Source of the DNA: Bacteroidia bacterium | Lineage (GTDB): Bacteria > Bacteroidota > Bacteroidia > Chitinophagales > Chitinophagaceae | Direction of reading: 5' to 3' | Assembly (NCBI GenBank): GCA_030427635.1 | Contig: JAUIBA010000002.1 | Location: 237,726 to 301,725 of the forward strand | Length of the DNA: 64,000 bases | In this document: positions 18,967 through 29,432 of the stretch, piece after piece | How the letters are laid out: each line of letters begins with the position of its first letter | How positions within the stretch are numbered: the first letter of the stretch is position 1 | Position numbers and translations under genes: made by a program | Notes under the pieces: generated by a model | Told to the model about the DNA's origin: nothing | Databases searched by the model: none | What the model saw: the letters and a program-made list of their open reading frames with translations, nothing else

Positions 18967-19048
18967 CACGCCTTACAAGGACAGGGGTATCCTATGTCCC
19001 TGTCTGTGTTTTTGACAAAAAAGTAATATACAATTTCAAGAAGCACCT

Positions 19049-22000
19049 ATGCAGTTAAAAGGTTTAGTGAAGTTTTTTACAGCGATGCTTATCCTCATCT
19101 CGCTGTACCAGCTTTCAATAACATTAGTTGTTCGCAATAAGGAGAAAGGCTGGCGCGAAATGGCGCGCAAAACTGCTTTGGCCGAAGACCCTAAGGCTAC
19201 GGGCGTAGCGCTGGAAAAGCTGGTAGATAAATATTATCAGGTAATTACCGATACCATGCAGGGTGAGGTAGTGTTCTCTATCCCAATGATTAAGGAATAT
19301 ACCTATGCTGCCGCTAAGGGCGAGGAGCTGGGTCTGGGTCTGGATCTGCAGGGTGGTATGAACGTGACACTGGAAGTGAGCCTGAATGATCTGGTTCGTT
19401 CAATGTCTAACAATCCCCGCGATCCGGCGCTGAACAAGGCTATCAACGATGCCAATATAGAAAAGGCTAACAGTGATGCTAACTTCATTACCCTGTTTGG
19501 TCAGGTGTTTGAAAAGCAGAACCCGGGTGTGAAGATGTCTTATCTCTTCACAAAACCTGCCGAGAAAGACATAACACTAAACTCTACTAATGAGGAAGTG
19601 CTGAAGAAGCTGAACACAGAAGCAAAAGCAGCGGTAAACCGTACGCACCATGTACTGCAGACTCGTATTGACAAATTTGGTGTTTCTAACCCTAACGTAA
19701 ACCTTGATGAGAATAAAGGTATCATCACTGTGGAACTGGCAGGTGTGCAGAACCCTGAGCGTGTGCGCAGCTATCTGCAGGCTACAGCAAAACTCCAGTT
19801 CTTTGAAACATATACTAATCAGGAGATAGGGCCACTTATCGGCGCTGCCAATAAACCACTGTATAACTATCTGGCGGGTATTACCGAAGATAATACTTCT
19901 GATTCTGCTACTACTGATAATGCAGCAAGTACAGAAACCGCAGCAGCTACAGACAGCAATGCAACCGGTAACCTGGATGACCTGATAGCGTCCGGCTCAA
20001 AAAATACTGCAAAAGACTCTGGCGATGCGCAGGCAAAAGCAGTAAGAGAAAACCCACTGAGTGCGCTTATCATTCCAAACGGTACACCGGAAGAAGGCTT
20101 CTTTAATGGTCCTGTAGTGGGTTATGTAGCCCGCAAGGATACTTCAAAGGTGAATAAGTATCTGGCACTGGATGTAGTAAAGAGCAAGTTCCCCAATAAT
20201 GTAAAGTTTGTATATGGCGCTGACAGCAAGAAGTCTAAAGACCCTAATGCTGTGCTGGCTCTTTATGCTATCAAGGTAACGCCAGGTGGCGGTGCAAGAC
20301 TGGAAGGTGACCACATAACAAATGCCCGCGCTGACTATAGCGCTATGACCGGCCAGCCAAACGTGAACATGGAGATGGACATCACCGGTGCGCGTACATG
20401 GAAAGAAATGACCGGCCGCAACGTAGGTCGCTTTGTAGCTGTGGTACTTGATGACAAGGTTTATTCATGCCCGCGTGTAGATAATGAGATTGCTTCAGGT
20501 AATACTGAAATCTCAGGTTCTTTCTCTGCTGAGGAGGCTGCTGACCTTGCGAACATACTGAAAGCAGGTAAGCTCCCTGCACCAGCACACATTGTGCAGG
20601 AGCAGGTGGTAGGTCCTACATTGGGTGCAGAATCTATCTCTGCCGGTTTCTCTGCCATCGTACTTTCATTCCTTGCTATCTTCGTTCTGATGCTTGTGTA
20701 TTACAGCACCAGCGGCTGGGTAGCTAATATTTCACTTACCCTCAACCTCCTGTTTACAGTAGGTGTACTTTCTGCCCTGCATGCCACGCTTACCCTGCCT
20801 GGTATAGCTGGTCTGGTATTGGGTATAGGTATGGCGGTAGATGCTCACGTACTTATATTTGAGCGTATCAAGGAAGAGCTGGCACTTGGCCGCTCGCATA
20901 CCGACGCTATTGCCGAAGGTTACCGCCGCTCTAATGCTCCGGTACTGGATGGTCACGTAGCACAGCTCATTACTGCAGGTATCCTGTTCTACTTTGGTCT
21001 GGGTCCTGTGCTGGGCTTTGCCACTACACAGTTGCTCAGTATCACTATATCACTGTTCTGCGGTATCCTGGTATCAAGGCTCATTAAGGAGATATATGTA
21101 GGTCGTGGTAAAGAGTTCAAGTATTTTACTCCGGTATCAAAAGCTGTATTTAACAAGGCTCGTTTTGACTTCATGGGTCGTCGTAAGATGGCATATATCG
21201 TATCGGTGATTGTAGTGGTTGCCGGTATAGCAGCTGTGTTCAATGGCTTTGATTATGGTGTAGAGTTTGCCGGTGGTCGCTCATATACTGTAAAGCTGGA
21301 AAAGAAAGCTGAAGTGTCAGCTATCCGTGAAAAACTGAACAGCTACTTTGGTGAGTTCCCAATCGTAAAAACGATAGGTACTAACGGGAACGTAAACATC
21401 ACCACTGCATATCTTATCAAGCAGCCGGGACAGGATGTAGAGCGTAAAGTACAGGAGAAACTGTATGAAGGTCTGAAATCAGGCGGTTTCATCGATCAGA
21501 ATGCTTCATTCGAAAGCTTCCTGTCGCAGAGCATTCAGAGTTCTCAGACGGTGCTGCCTACAATATCTGACGACCTTATCAAAGGTGCACAGTGGGCTAC
21601 CATCATATCTCTGATATGTATCTCTATATACATCCTCCTGCGTTTCCGCAAGTGGCAGTATTCTCTGGGTACATTCGTATCGCTGCTGTTTAATATCTGT
21701 GCTACACTGGCTGTATTCTCATTCCTGAAAGGAGTAGTGCCATTTGCACTGGAAATAGATCAGCACTTTATTGCTGCGGTACTTACGGTAGTAGGTTTCT
21801 CTATGAATGATACGATTATCGTGTTTGACCGTATCAGGGAGTATTTCCGTAAATCGCCAAATGAGGATAAGACAAGCGTTATCAACCGCGCTATCAACGA
21901 TACCCTGCCACGTACAGTGATGACATCACTTACTGTGTTTGTGGTGGTACTCATACTGTTCATAGTAGGTGGTGAGGTTACCCGTGGTTTCGCATTTGCA

Positions 22001-22141
22001 ATGCTGATAGGTGTAATCACCGGTACATACTCTTCTATCTTTGTGGCATCACCTATACTGGTAGATACCGATAAGGGAGATACACTGAGCCGCGAAGTAG
22101 ACCACGAAGCACGTGTGGAAGAACTGAAAAAAATGGCTTAA
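19049..22141 (+). CDS. secDF: Protein translocase SecDF fusion
   Basis: 1030 aa; LGLDLQGGMNVTLEV, VPGIAGLVLGIGMAVDAHVLIFERIKEEL-type motif, GFDYGVEFAGGRSYTV, GFSMNDTIIVFDRIREYFR. Confidence 0.97.
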   Translation: MQLKGLVKFFTAMLILISLYQLSITLVVRNKEKGWREMARKTALAEDPKATGVALEKLVDKYYQVITDTMQGEVVFSIPMIKEYTYAAAKGEELGLGLDLQGGMNVTLEVSLNDLVRSMSNNPRDPALNKAINDANIEKANSDANFITLFGQVFEKQNPGVKMSYLFTKPAEKDITLNSTNEEVLKKLNTEAKAAVNRTHHVLQTRIDKFGVSNPNVNLDENKGIITVELAGVQNPERVRSYLQATAKLQFFETYTNQEIGPLIGAANKPLYNYLAGITEDNTSDSATTDNAASTETAAATDSNATGNLDDLIASGSKNTAKDSGDAQAKAVRENPLSALIIPNGTPEEGFFNGPVVGYVARKDTSKVNKYLALDVVKSKFPNNVKFVYGADSKKSKDPNAVLALYAIKVTPGGGARLEGDHITNARADYSAMTGQPNVNMEMDITGARTWKEMTGRNVGRFVAVVLDDKVYSCPRVDNEIASGNTEISGSFSAEEAADLANILKAGKLPAPAHIVQEQVVGPTLGAESISAGFSAIVLSFLAIFVLMLVYYSTSGWVANISLTLNLLFTVGVLSALHATLTLPGIAGLVLGIGMAVDAHVLIFERIKEELALGRSHTDAIAEGYRRSNAPVLDGHVAQLITAGILFYFGLGPVLGFATTQLLSITISLFCGILVSRLIKEIYVGRGKEFKYFTPVSKAVFNKARFDFMGRRKMAYIVSVIVVVAGIAAVFNGFDYGVEFAGGRSYTVKLEKKAEVSAIREKLNSYFGEFPIVKTIGTNGNVNITTAYLIKQPGQDVERKVQEKLYEGLKSGGFIDQNASFESFLSQSIQSSQTVLPTISDDLIKGAQWATIISLICISIYILLRFRKWQYSLGTFVSLLFNICATLAVFSFLKGVVPFALEIDQHFIAAVLTVVGFSMNDTIIVFDRIREYFRKSPNEDKTSVINRAINDTLPRTVMTSLTVFVVVLILFIVGGEVTRGFAFAMLIGVITGTYSSIFVASPILVDTDKGDTLSREVDHEARVEELKKMA

Positions 22142-22164
22142 TCAGCTAAGAAGTAATAAAACGG

Positions 22165-22197
22165 AAAGAGGGCGATTCTAATGAGTCGCCCTCTTTT
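22165..22197 (+). terminator. Intrinsic terminator of secDF
   Basis: AAAGAGGGCGA TTCTAATGAG TCGCCCTCTTTT. Confidence 0.85.
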
Positions 22198-22225
22198 CGT
22201 TGGTAGTTGTTCGATGAAAATTTGT

Positions 22226-22233
22226 TATGTTTG
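22226..22233 (+). promoter_or_regulatory. -7 promoter element upstream of first LamG gene
   Basis: TATGTTTG (TAnnTTTG), 20 nt before the ATG at 22253. Confidence 0.5.
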
Positions 22234-22252
22234 CATCCTAAAAATATACCTT

Positions 22253-23551
22253 ATGAAAAAATTACTTACAACAGTTATGTTGTTGGCATCTTGGGGTGCC
22301 GTAGCGCAGGGTACAGCGGGACTTGTTGCGCATTGGGATATGAATGGCAGTGTCAATGATGTGACCGGAAATGGTCATGACGGACACATGCATGGCATAG
22401 TACCTGCAGCCGGTATGGATGGTATCCCCAATACAGCTTATTACTTTGATGGTGACAGCAGTGTAATTACGGCACCATATATGCCTGACCTGAATGTGAC
22501 ACAATTTTCCATCTGCAGCAAGCTGAAAGTAATAGGCTTTAATCATGGGTACTGTCAGGGAAACTATGTTATAGCAAGAGGTACCGAATCTTTCAGTGCA
22601 GGAAACTGGTCTTTAAGGTTTGATGATAATGCATATAATACCTGTGCTGTGCTTGATACTACCAAAGAGGTATTTCACAGTACTGCCGGAACCAATGCAC
22701 CGCCTTCAGGCTCTTACTGGCAATATAGCCCGCAGATAGTGGCAGACACATGGTATAACGTAGTTGTAACATTTAATGGTACATCGTGGAAGGTGTATGT
22801 AGATTGTAATCTTGTTAATACCGTACCTGGTAGTGGGGTGTCTATGAGCCCCACTACAGATAGCGTAGCTATTGGAAGGGAGATACACAATCCTGCTGCT
22901 CCATTTCCTTTCCATGGTATCATAGATGATATACGCTTTTATAACAGGGTGATAGCAGATACTGAAATAGCGCAATATTGTCTTTGTGGAAGTATTACAG
23001 CTCAACCGTCTGACGCAGTAGTATATGCTGGTGCGGATACAACATTCACCGTAAATACTACAATGGTTGCACCTTCATGGCAGTGGCAGGCTGATACAGG
23101 TGTCACGGGCTATCATAATATATCAGACGGAGGACATTATTCAGGAACAACTACGGGAACACTTACTGTTACGGGTGCTACAAATAGTATGAGCGGGAAT
23201 AATTATCGTTGTGTTTTATATACAGCAACCGGATGTCATGACACTACAACGGCTGGGTTGCTTACGGTGAGTCCACTGGGAGCATATAATCCTTTTACTG
23301 CCGATGCGAATGTGCTGATATATCCCAATCCGTCCGGAGATTATTTTAGTGTTTCGGGTATTCCTGATGGTAAAAACGTACAGCTGCAGCTAATAGATGC
23401 TGTAGGCCGCACCGTGCTTACTAAGGGTTATACAGTGGGGATGGGGCCAGTAAATATTGCTGTAATGCCAGTGGGAGTGTACACTCTGAAGATAGATATG
23501 GGAGACAGAGTGCTATTCAGACAGCTGATAAAGAATAAATCTATGAGATAA
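22253..23551 (+). CDS. LamG-domain secreted protein with T9SS C-terminal sorting domain (copy 1)
   Basis: MKKLLTTVMLLASWGAVAQ signal peptide; VAHWDMNGSVNDVTGNGHDGHMHG (LamG); GIIDDIRFYNRVIAD; C-terminal IYPNPSGDYFSVSG...LKIDMGDRVLFRQLIKNK. Track start 22181 lies in the secDF terminator; true start likely 22253. Confidence 0.85.
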   Translation: MKKLLTTVMLLASWGAVAQGTAGLVAHWDMNGSVNDVTGNGHDGHMHGIVPAAGMDGIPNTAYYFDGDSSVITAPYMPDLNVTQFSICSKLKVIGFNHGYCQGNYVIARGTESFSAGNWSLRFDDNAYNTCAVLDTTKEVFHSTAGTNAPPSGSYWQYSPQIVADTWYNVVVTFNGTSWKVYVDCNLVNTVPGSGVSMSPTTDSVAIGREIHNPAAPFPFHGIIDDIRFYNRVIADTEIAQYCLCGSITAQPSDAVVYAGADTTFTVNTTMVAPSWQWQADTGVTGYHNISDGGHYSGTTTGTLTVTGATNSMSGNNYRCVLYTATGCHDTTTAGLLTVSPLGAYNPFTADANVLIYPNPSGDYFSVSGIPDGKNVQLQLIDAVGRTVLTKGYTVGMGPVNIAVMPVGVYTLKIDMGDRVLFRQLIKNKSMR

Positions 23552-23589
23552 TACAACAGCATTATCTATAGATTCTATTTGATATAATG

Positions 23590-23611
23590 GGTCTTCTGAC
23601 ATCAGAAGACC
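23590..23611 (+). terminator. Hairpin between tandem LamG genes
   Basis: GGTCTTCTGA CA TCAGAAGACC; weak U-tract downstream. Confidence 0.55.
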
Positions 23612-23676
23612 TATTATAAATAAGGATGGAATACTATTTAAATATTAATTAATTTTATAGCTCAAAAATATACCTT

Positions 23677-24984
23677 ATGAAAAAAATACTAACGACGATT
23701 ATGATGTTGGCATCACTTGGTGCCGTAGCGCAGAGTTCAGTAGGGCTGGTAGCGCATTGGGATATGAATGGCAGTGCCAATGATGTGACGGGCAATGGTC
23801 ATGATGGTCACATGAGCAATGTGGTACCTGTGGCAGGTATGGATGGTATCCCCAATACTGCCTATTACTTTAATGGGGTAAACAGTGTGATTACAGCACC
23901 GTATATGTCGGACCTGAATGTGACACAGTTTTCCATTTGCACTAAAATGAAGATAACTGGTTTTAATCATGCTTTGTGTGAGTCAAACTATGTTATAGCA
24001 AGAGGTACCGAATCTTCCGGTGCAGGAAACTGGTCTTTAAGGTTTGATGACAATGCGTACAACGGTTGTGGGGTTCTTGATACTACAAGGCAGGTGTTTA
24101 TCAGTACAGCAGGTAATAATGCGCCTGCATCAGCAACAGCATGGCAGTACAGCCCACAAATAGTGGTAGACACATGGTATAATGTGATAGTGACCTATAA
24201 TGGTACCACATGGAAAATATATGTGGACTGTAACCTGATAAATACAATTACAGCAGGTGGTGTGCCCATGGGTTTCACAACTGATAGCATTGCAATGGGC
24301 AGGAACATCTATAATGCTTCATACCCATATCCCTTTAAAGGTATTATAGACGATATACGTTTTTATAACAGGGTGCTGTCTGATGCAGAGATCACACAAT
24401 ACTGTGATACCTGTGGAACTATTATCTCTAATCCTGACAGTGTAGCTATATATGAGGGAGGAGATACCACATTTACTGCAAGTACTACTATGGTTATGCC
24501 TTCATGGCAGTGGCAGGCAGATACAGGTGTCACGGGCTATCATAATATATCAGATGGGGGACATTATTCAGGAACTACAACCGGAACACTTACGGTAACC
24601 GGAGTGACAACTGGCATGAGTGGTAATAACTACCGCTGTGTAGTATCTACAGAAACTGGTTGTATTGATACCTCACTGGCCGGTATGCTTACGGTGAATA
24701 GTACATTAAGCACATTTAATCAGTTTCAGACGCATGCAAATGTGTTAATCTATCCAAACCCGGCAGGAGACTATTTCAATGTTTCAGGTATTCCGACCGG
24801 AACAGCAGTAGAGTTACAGCTAATTGATGCCATAGGGCGTACGGTACTAACTCAAGCTTATACGGCAGGGTCGGGAGCTGTAAATATCGCTGCAATACCA
24901 GCGGGAGTATACACGCTGAAGATGACGGTAGGCGGCAAGGTACATTTCCGGAGGCTGGTGAAGAATAACCAAACTGTGAGATAA
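23677..24984 (+). CDS. LamG-domain secreted protein with T9SS C-terminal sorting domain (copy 2, paralogue of 22253-23551)
   Basis: 435 aa, collinear with copy 1 including MKKILTTIMMLASLGAVAQ, VAHWDMNGSANDVTGNGHDGHM, VTGYHNISDGGHYSGTTTGTLTVTG and the YPNPAGDYFNVSG C-terminal domain. Confidence 0.87.
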   Translation: MKKILTTIMMLASLGAVAQSSVGLVAHWDMNGSANDVTGNGHDGHMSNVVPVAGMDGIPNTAYYFNGVNSVITAPYMSDLNVTQFSICTKMKITGFNHALCESNYVIARGTESSGAGNWSLRFDDNAYNGCGVLDTTRQVFISTAGNNAPASATAWQYSPQIVVDTWYNVIVTYNGTTWKIYVDCNLINTITAGGVPMGFTTDSIAMGRNIYNASYPYPFKGIIDDIRFYNRVLSDAEITQYCDTCGTIISNPDSVAIYEGGDTTFTASTTMVMPSWQWQADTGVTGYHNISDGGHYSGTTTGTLTVTGVTTGMSGNNYRCVVSTETGCIDTSLAGMLTVNSTLSTFNQFQTHANVLIYPNPAGDYFNVSGIPTGTAVELQLIDAIGRTVLTQAYTAGSGAVNIAAIPAGVYTLKMTVGGKVHFRRLVKNNQTVR

Positions 24985-25025
24985 ATACTGTTGTTATTTA
25001 CTGTGGAATATTTGAGTACTATCTA

Positions 25026-25055
25026 TAGAGCCTTTCAGATATCTGAAAGGCTCTA
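25026..25055 (+). terminator. Intrinsic terminator after LamG copy 2
   Basis: Perfect 30-bp inverted repeat TAGAGCCTTTCAGAT ATCTGAAAGGCTCTA followed by TTTCTTTCT. Confidence 0.85.
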
Positions 25056-25221
25056 TTTCTTTCTGAGTATAATCAAGGGTTAAAATGATTTTCTCCGGCT
25101 TCAAATATATTTTCAATAAACAATGAATGGATATATCTAAAGTATGCAGGATGTTTTTTTTGTCGGCTTAATTGGTCATCTTTGAACTGCTTTACGGACA
25201 TAAGAAATAAGAGATACTGAC

Positions 25222-26100
25222 ATGTTAAGGGCAATAAAAAGGCGGCTTATAAAATTGATGACAGGAATGTATGACCCCCCTCATACATACAACATTGGCG
25301 ACAAAACAATCCGCTTGCCGCTGTCGCATGACTTGCCTGCTATTATGCATGATCACCCGCAGTATAACTATAATCTGGCCAGGTTAGTTGGTTATGTGGC
25401 GGAAGCATACCCTTCCACACGTGTAATAGATATAGGTGCAAATGTTGGAGACTCAGTAGCTTTTATTAAGACCGTTGCCGATGTGCCTATATTGTGCATT
25501 GATGGGCAACCGGATTTTGTAAAATATCTGAAATGGAATACTGAAGGATATAGTAATGTATATGTATGCAACACACTTGTGGGTTCAGAAAATGGGTCTG
25601 TAAGCCTTTCGTTGAAGTCGTCAAAAGGTACTGCAAGGTTGGAAGCCGGAGGTAACACAGTAAGTATGCGTACGCTGGCAGATATACTGACGGAATTTCC
25701 AGACTTTATGGACAGCCGGATGATAAAGACGGACACGGACGGTTTTGATACGATAATACTGAGGGGTATTGAGCAGCATTTGAGAGGAGTTCAGCCGGTT
25801 TTATTTTTTGAGTTTGATCCACACCTTATTAAGAATAATGGTGACGATGCTTTTAGCTTCATGAATTTTCTTGAAGAATGCGGCTATAAATATTTCATTT
25901 TCTATACCAATGTTGGCGACTATCTTGTTTCGCTTACAGCAGATGATAAGAAGGTTATTAATGAGCTGATACATTATTTTTCTGGTCGTAAGCTGGACCT
26001 GTATGCGGATGTGTGTGCTTTTACCGGGAAAGATGAGGCCTTATTTGAGACAATATCCCGAAAGGAGATAGAGCACTTTCGCCAGTTCCGGAATTATTGA
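25222..26100 (+). CDS. FkbM-family methyltransferase
   Basis: 292 aa; VIDIGANVGDSVAFIKT, IKTDTDGFDTIILRGIEQHLRGVQPVLFFEFDP. Confidence 0.88.
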   Translation: MLRAIKRRLIKLMTGMYDPPHTYNIGDKTIRLPLSHDLPAIMHDHPQYNYNLARLVGYVAEAYPSTRVIDIGANVGDSVAFIKTVADVPILCIDGQPDFVKYLKWNTEGYSNVYVCNTLVGSENGSVSLSLKSSKGTARLEAGGNTVSMRTLADILTEFPDFMDSRMIKTDTDGFDTIILRGIEQHLRGVQPVLFFEFDPHLIKNNGDDAFSFMNFLEECGYKYFIFYTNVGDYLVSLTADDKKVINELIHYFSGRKLDLYADVCAFTGKDEALFETISRKEIEHFRQFRNY

Positions 26101-26103
26101 TAT

Positions 26104-27207
26104 ATGAGAGTACTTTATGACCATCAGGCGTTTTCTCTTCAGGACTATGGTGGAATAACGCGCATTTTCACCGAGTTGCTTAAAGGTGTGCCATCGACTG
26201 GTAATACGGCTCTGTTGCCATTATTGTATTCTAACAATACGCATCTACGGGAAGCTTCATTACAGCCGGATGGTATTTGCTCACGTTTGCCGATAAAAAG
26301 GCGTAGCATCGTGTATGCTATGAATGAATTATACGACAGGGTTCAAGCTTATAGATGCGCATATGACGTATATCATCCAACATATTATTCCGGGTCATTA
26401 CGGTCGGCTACCAGAGGAGTACCAATGGTAGCGACATATCATGACCTGATTCATGAAAAACTATCAGGCAGGTTTCCGGAACTGGCGAAGGAGCATAAGC
26501 TAATCAGACAGAAAGCGGCACTTATAACGGATGCTGATGCCGTGATAGCAGTATCGGAAAACACTAAAAAAGATCTTATAGCGCATTATGGGGTTTCTGG
26601 AGATAAAATATCGGTAATCTACCTTGGTAATTCCTTTGCAACACCAGATGTAAATGCGGGTTCACCATATACGAGACCTTATTTGCTGTTTGTAGGAAAC
26701 CGTGGGTTGTATAAGAACTTTTTACCTTTCCTCAGAGCTATACATGGTATATTGTTGTCCAGAGATATTATGCTGATTTGTGCGGGAGGGCGACCGTTTT
26801 CACAACAGGAGACAGACGAGATAAGGAAAATAGGTGTCACAGACCGGGTGCTTTATAGTGATGTGAGTGATGATGTACTTGCAACATTGTACACAAATGC
26901 ACTTGCCTTTGTATTCCCCTCTTTGTATGAAGGTTTTGGGATACCCATTCTGGAAGCTTTCTCCTGCAACTGTACCTGTCTTCTAAGTAATATGGGTTCG
27001 TTACCGGAAATAGCCGGAGATGCTGCTGTGTATATGGACCCCTATGATGAACATTCTATGTATACAGCCGTGGCAAGAGTAGTAGATGACGAGTTGTTAA
27101 GGGCATCACTTATAGTGAAAGGTGGCGAGAGGCTCAAGCATTTTTCATGGAAGAAACATGTAGAAGAAACAATAGCGGTATATAAAAAAGTGGTAAATAA
27201 GAGCTGA
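26104..27207 (+). CDS. Glycosyltransferase family 4 (GT1-type)
   Basis: 367 aa; MRVLYDHQAFSLQDYGGITRIFTELLKG, ADAVIAVSENTKKDLIAHYGVSGDKISVIYLGN, FPSLYEGFGIPILEAFSC. Confidence 0.92.
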   Translation: MRVLYDHQAFSLQDYGGITRIFTELLKGVPSTGNTALLPLLYSNNTHLREASLQPDGICSRLPIKRRSIVYAMNELYDRVQAYRCAYDVYHPTYYSGSLRSATRGVPMVATYHDLIHEKLSGRFPELAKEHKLIRQKAALITDADAVIAVSENTKKDLIAHYGVSGDKISVIYLGNSFATPDVNAGSPYTRPYLLFVGNRGLYKNFLPFLRAIHGILLSRDIMLICAGGRPFSQQETDEIRKIGVTDRVLYSDVSDDVLATLYTNALAFVFPSLYEGFGIPILEAFSCNCTCLLSNMGSLPEIAGDAAVYMDPYDEHSMYTAVARVVDDELLRASLIVKGGERLKHFSWKKHVEETIAVYKKVVNKS

Positions 27208-27212
27208 TTGAA

Positions 27213-28421
27213 TTATTTTCTGGTAACGATTGAATACAGCAGTTTGTTGATGTTCTCTTTTACAACATTCATATCGAAGTTGCTTATGGCCACCTGACGG
27301 CCTGCTGCACCTATAGCTGCACGCAAAGCGTCGTCATTAATTGCTGTCTCTATTACTACAGACAGCTCTGTAGCAGTGCAGCCGGGTCGCATAAGCATTG
27401 CACTTTCACCATCTTTTAAATACCATGTATTATCTCCTATTGCGGTACATATTACCATACGGCCAGTAGCCAGGTATTCACTGAGTTTGGTAGAAAGACC
27501 GGTACTGCTCCATTCATCATCTTTACGCAGCCCAATCAGTATATTGGACTCCTGTATGTAGTCTTTCAGCTTATCGTGTCTGGTAAAACCTTTGAAGTCT
27601 ACTTGTTTTTCCAGGCCTAACTGTCGGGCCATAGCTGCCAGTGCTTCCATGTATTCCGGCTTGCGCCTGTTATAGCCCAGCAGCCATAGCTGTACAGCAA
27701 CATTTTTTTTCCTGAGGATACCTACTGCCTCTATCATTTTCTCTACCTCGTCAAAGCCGAAGAAGGCACCATAGTATAAAAGTGTGGGAATATTGTTTTT
27801 CTTTTCAGGACCGGCAGCCCACTTGCCGGTGTCAAGTACTGTAGGGATAATAATTACCGGAACATTGCCACCGGATAGCTGTGTATACTTCTGCTGCAGG
27901 TGGCGGGATATAACTACCAGGCCATCGGCACGACTGGTAAGATACTTATCTGCGGCTACTTGGTTGGTATATATTACTTTTCGTTTCAGTCCCGGACCTT
28001 TTGAGCGGTCATCTTCATAAGACTGTACTGTCTTTATACCCAGTTTTGCAGCTAATCTGGTAATAGGATATATGGTGTGAAATGCCATTTGGTTCAGCCA
28101 TATTACATCAACCGGCCGCTGCTGGTGCATCTCTTTGATAGCAGATAGCATTAGCTTTACCGCTTTGTATTTCCCTGTAAAAAAACTGGCGCCTTTCAGT
28201 GGATGTACATTGCCCAGGATGTACCGGAAAGGTATCCCATCTGTCTCCCCACTCACTTTCAGATTAGCTTCATCGATGTTTCCGGATGGGTTTTCCAGCA
28301 ATATATTTACCTGATGGCCTCCGGCCTTTATGGCTGAAGCAAGTGTTTTCAGGCGTGTAGTTTCCCCCCCGCCTTCAGGTAAATCTACCGCAGCAATAAT
28401 AACTATGTTCAGTGGACGCAT
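27213..28421 (-). CDS. Glycosyltransferase family 4
   Basis: 402 aa; NIVIIAAVDLPEGGGETTRLKTLASAIKAGGHQVNILL, KLSEYLATGRMVICT, LRPGCT-type acceptor region. Confidence 0.88.
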   Translation of the reverse strand: MRPLNIVIIAAVDLPEGGGETTRLKTLASAIKAGGHQVNILLENPSGNIDEANLKVSGETDGIPFRYILGNVHPLKGASFFTGKYKAVKLMLSAIKEMHQQRPVDVIWLNQMAFHTIYPITRLAAKLGIKTVQSYEDDRSKGPGLKRKVIYTNQVAADKYLTSRADGLVVISRHLQQKYTQLSGGNVPVIIIPTVLDTGKWAAGPEKKNNIPTLLYYGAFFGFDEVEKMIEAVGILRKKNVAVQLWLLGYNRRKPEYMEALAAMARQLGLEKQVDFKGFTRHDKLKDYIQESNILIGLRKDDEWSSTGLSTKLSEYLATGRMVICTAIGDNTWYLKDGESAMLMRPGCTATELSVVIETAINDDALRAAIGAAGRQVAISNFDMNVVKENINKLLYSIVTRK

Positions 28422-28592
28422 ATGAGGTTACTAAGTAAGGGAGAAATCCGGAATATTATAAAAGCGGAAAATCAGGCTGACATTAACAAGGCCAAATTTA
28501 GATTTTATTTCTAAGGTACGACTGTATAAATGACATAAGTATTCACAACACTGCAACACTGTATTGGATAGTGGTAAGTACTGTAATCGGGG

Positions 28593-29327
28593 CTACTGTT
28601 TGTTTTTACTAATAAGGTCAGCAAATAGCCTTTCTGAGCAGAAAATTGTGTTTACATGAGTGTCTGCATAAACGAAATATCCCTTTGATGCCAGCAAGTC
28701 CAGAATACTTGTTTTCTTTTTTAACTCACCGTATCTATTGTAAGCTACTGTTTCTACACAAATAAGTAGTGGCTGGTATTTGTGGAAGTTGAGACTACTG
28801 AGAATAATTTCGTCCAGCCCTTCTACATCCAGTGAGATGATGGTAGGTGCATCAGAAAAGTTTTCAGCTATTACGTCATTAATATTCTTCAGGGGCATTT
28901 TCACTACTTCCTGTATCTTAAAACCTTCTTTTTCTATTGCACGTGCATCTTCTTCAGAGAATGTATTCATAGCATGGTCGCCATTGCCAAACATGTAGTA
29001 ATCAGCTTCTTTCTGATTATCACTACTTATGCCATAGTTCAGGCAAACATCGTTAGGGCGTACATCAGATAGCTTGCGGCACAGCACGGAGTTAGGCTCA
29101 ACAAGTACCCCGCGATAACCACGCAGATAAAAGCTATAGGTATTGCTGCTGCTGATAGGTTCATTGGCTCCGATATCCAGATATGTGATTTTCTCTACAT
29201 TATATCGCTCAAGCATCTTGAGCATAATTGTATCTTCCCCAAATTGAGAGAAGGAAATATTTCCGGTCCCATTCATCAACGGACCGATGCTCTTAAGTTT
29301 TCTTACTATTCTGGATACTGTTGACAT
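28593..29327 (-). CDS. FkbM-family methyltransferase
   Basis: ITYLDIGANEPISSSNTYSFYLRGYRGVLVEPNSVLCRKL, IISLDVEGLDEIILSSLNFHKYQPLLICVET. Likely start Met at 29327 within the 29369 ORF. Confidence 0.85.
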   Translation of the reverse strand: MSTVSRIVRKLKSIGPLMNGTGNISFSQFGEDTIMLKMLERYNVEKITYLDIGANEPISSSNTYSFYLRGYRGVLVEPNSVLCRKLSDVRPNDVCLNYGISSDNQKEADYYMFGNGDHAMNTFSEEDARAIEKEGFKIQEVVKMPLKNINDVIAENFSDAPTIISLDVEGLDEIILSSLNFHKYQPLLICVETVAYNRYGELKKKTSILDLLASKGYFVYADTHVNTIFCSERLFADLISKNKQ

Positions 29328-29432
29328 GATACTGTACAAGCAGTTGCTGCAATATTGGTGAATCCTCAAAAATATACTAATCCCATCATTACTTACGTAA
29401 TTTTACTGTCTTCAAATATAGATGTAACATAA

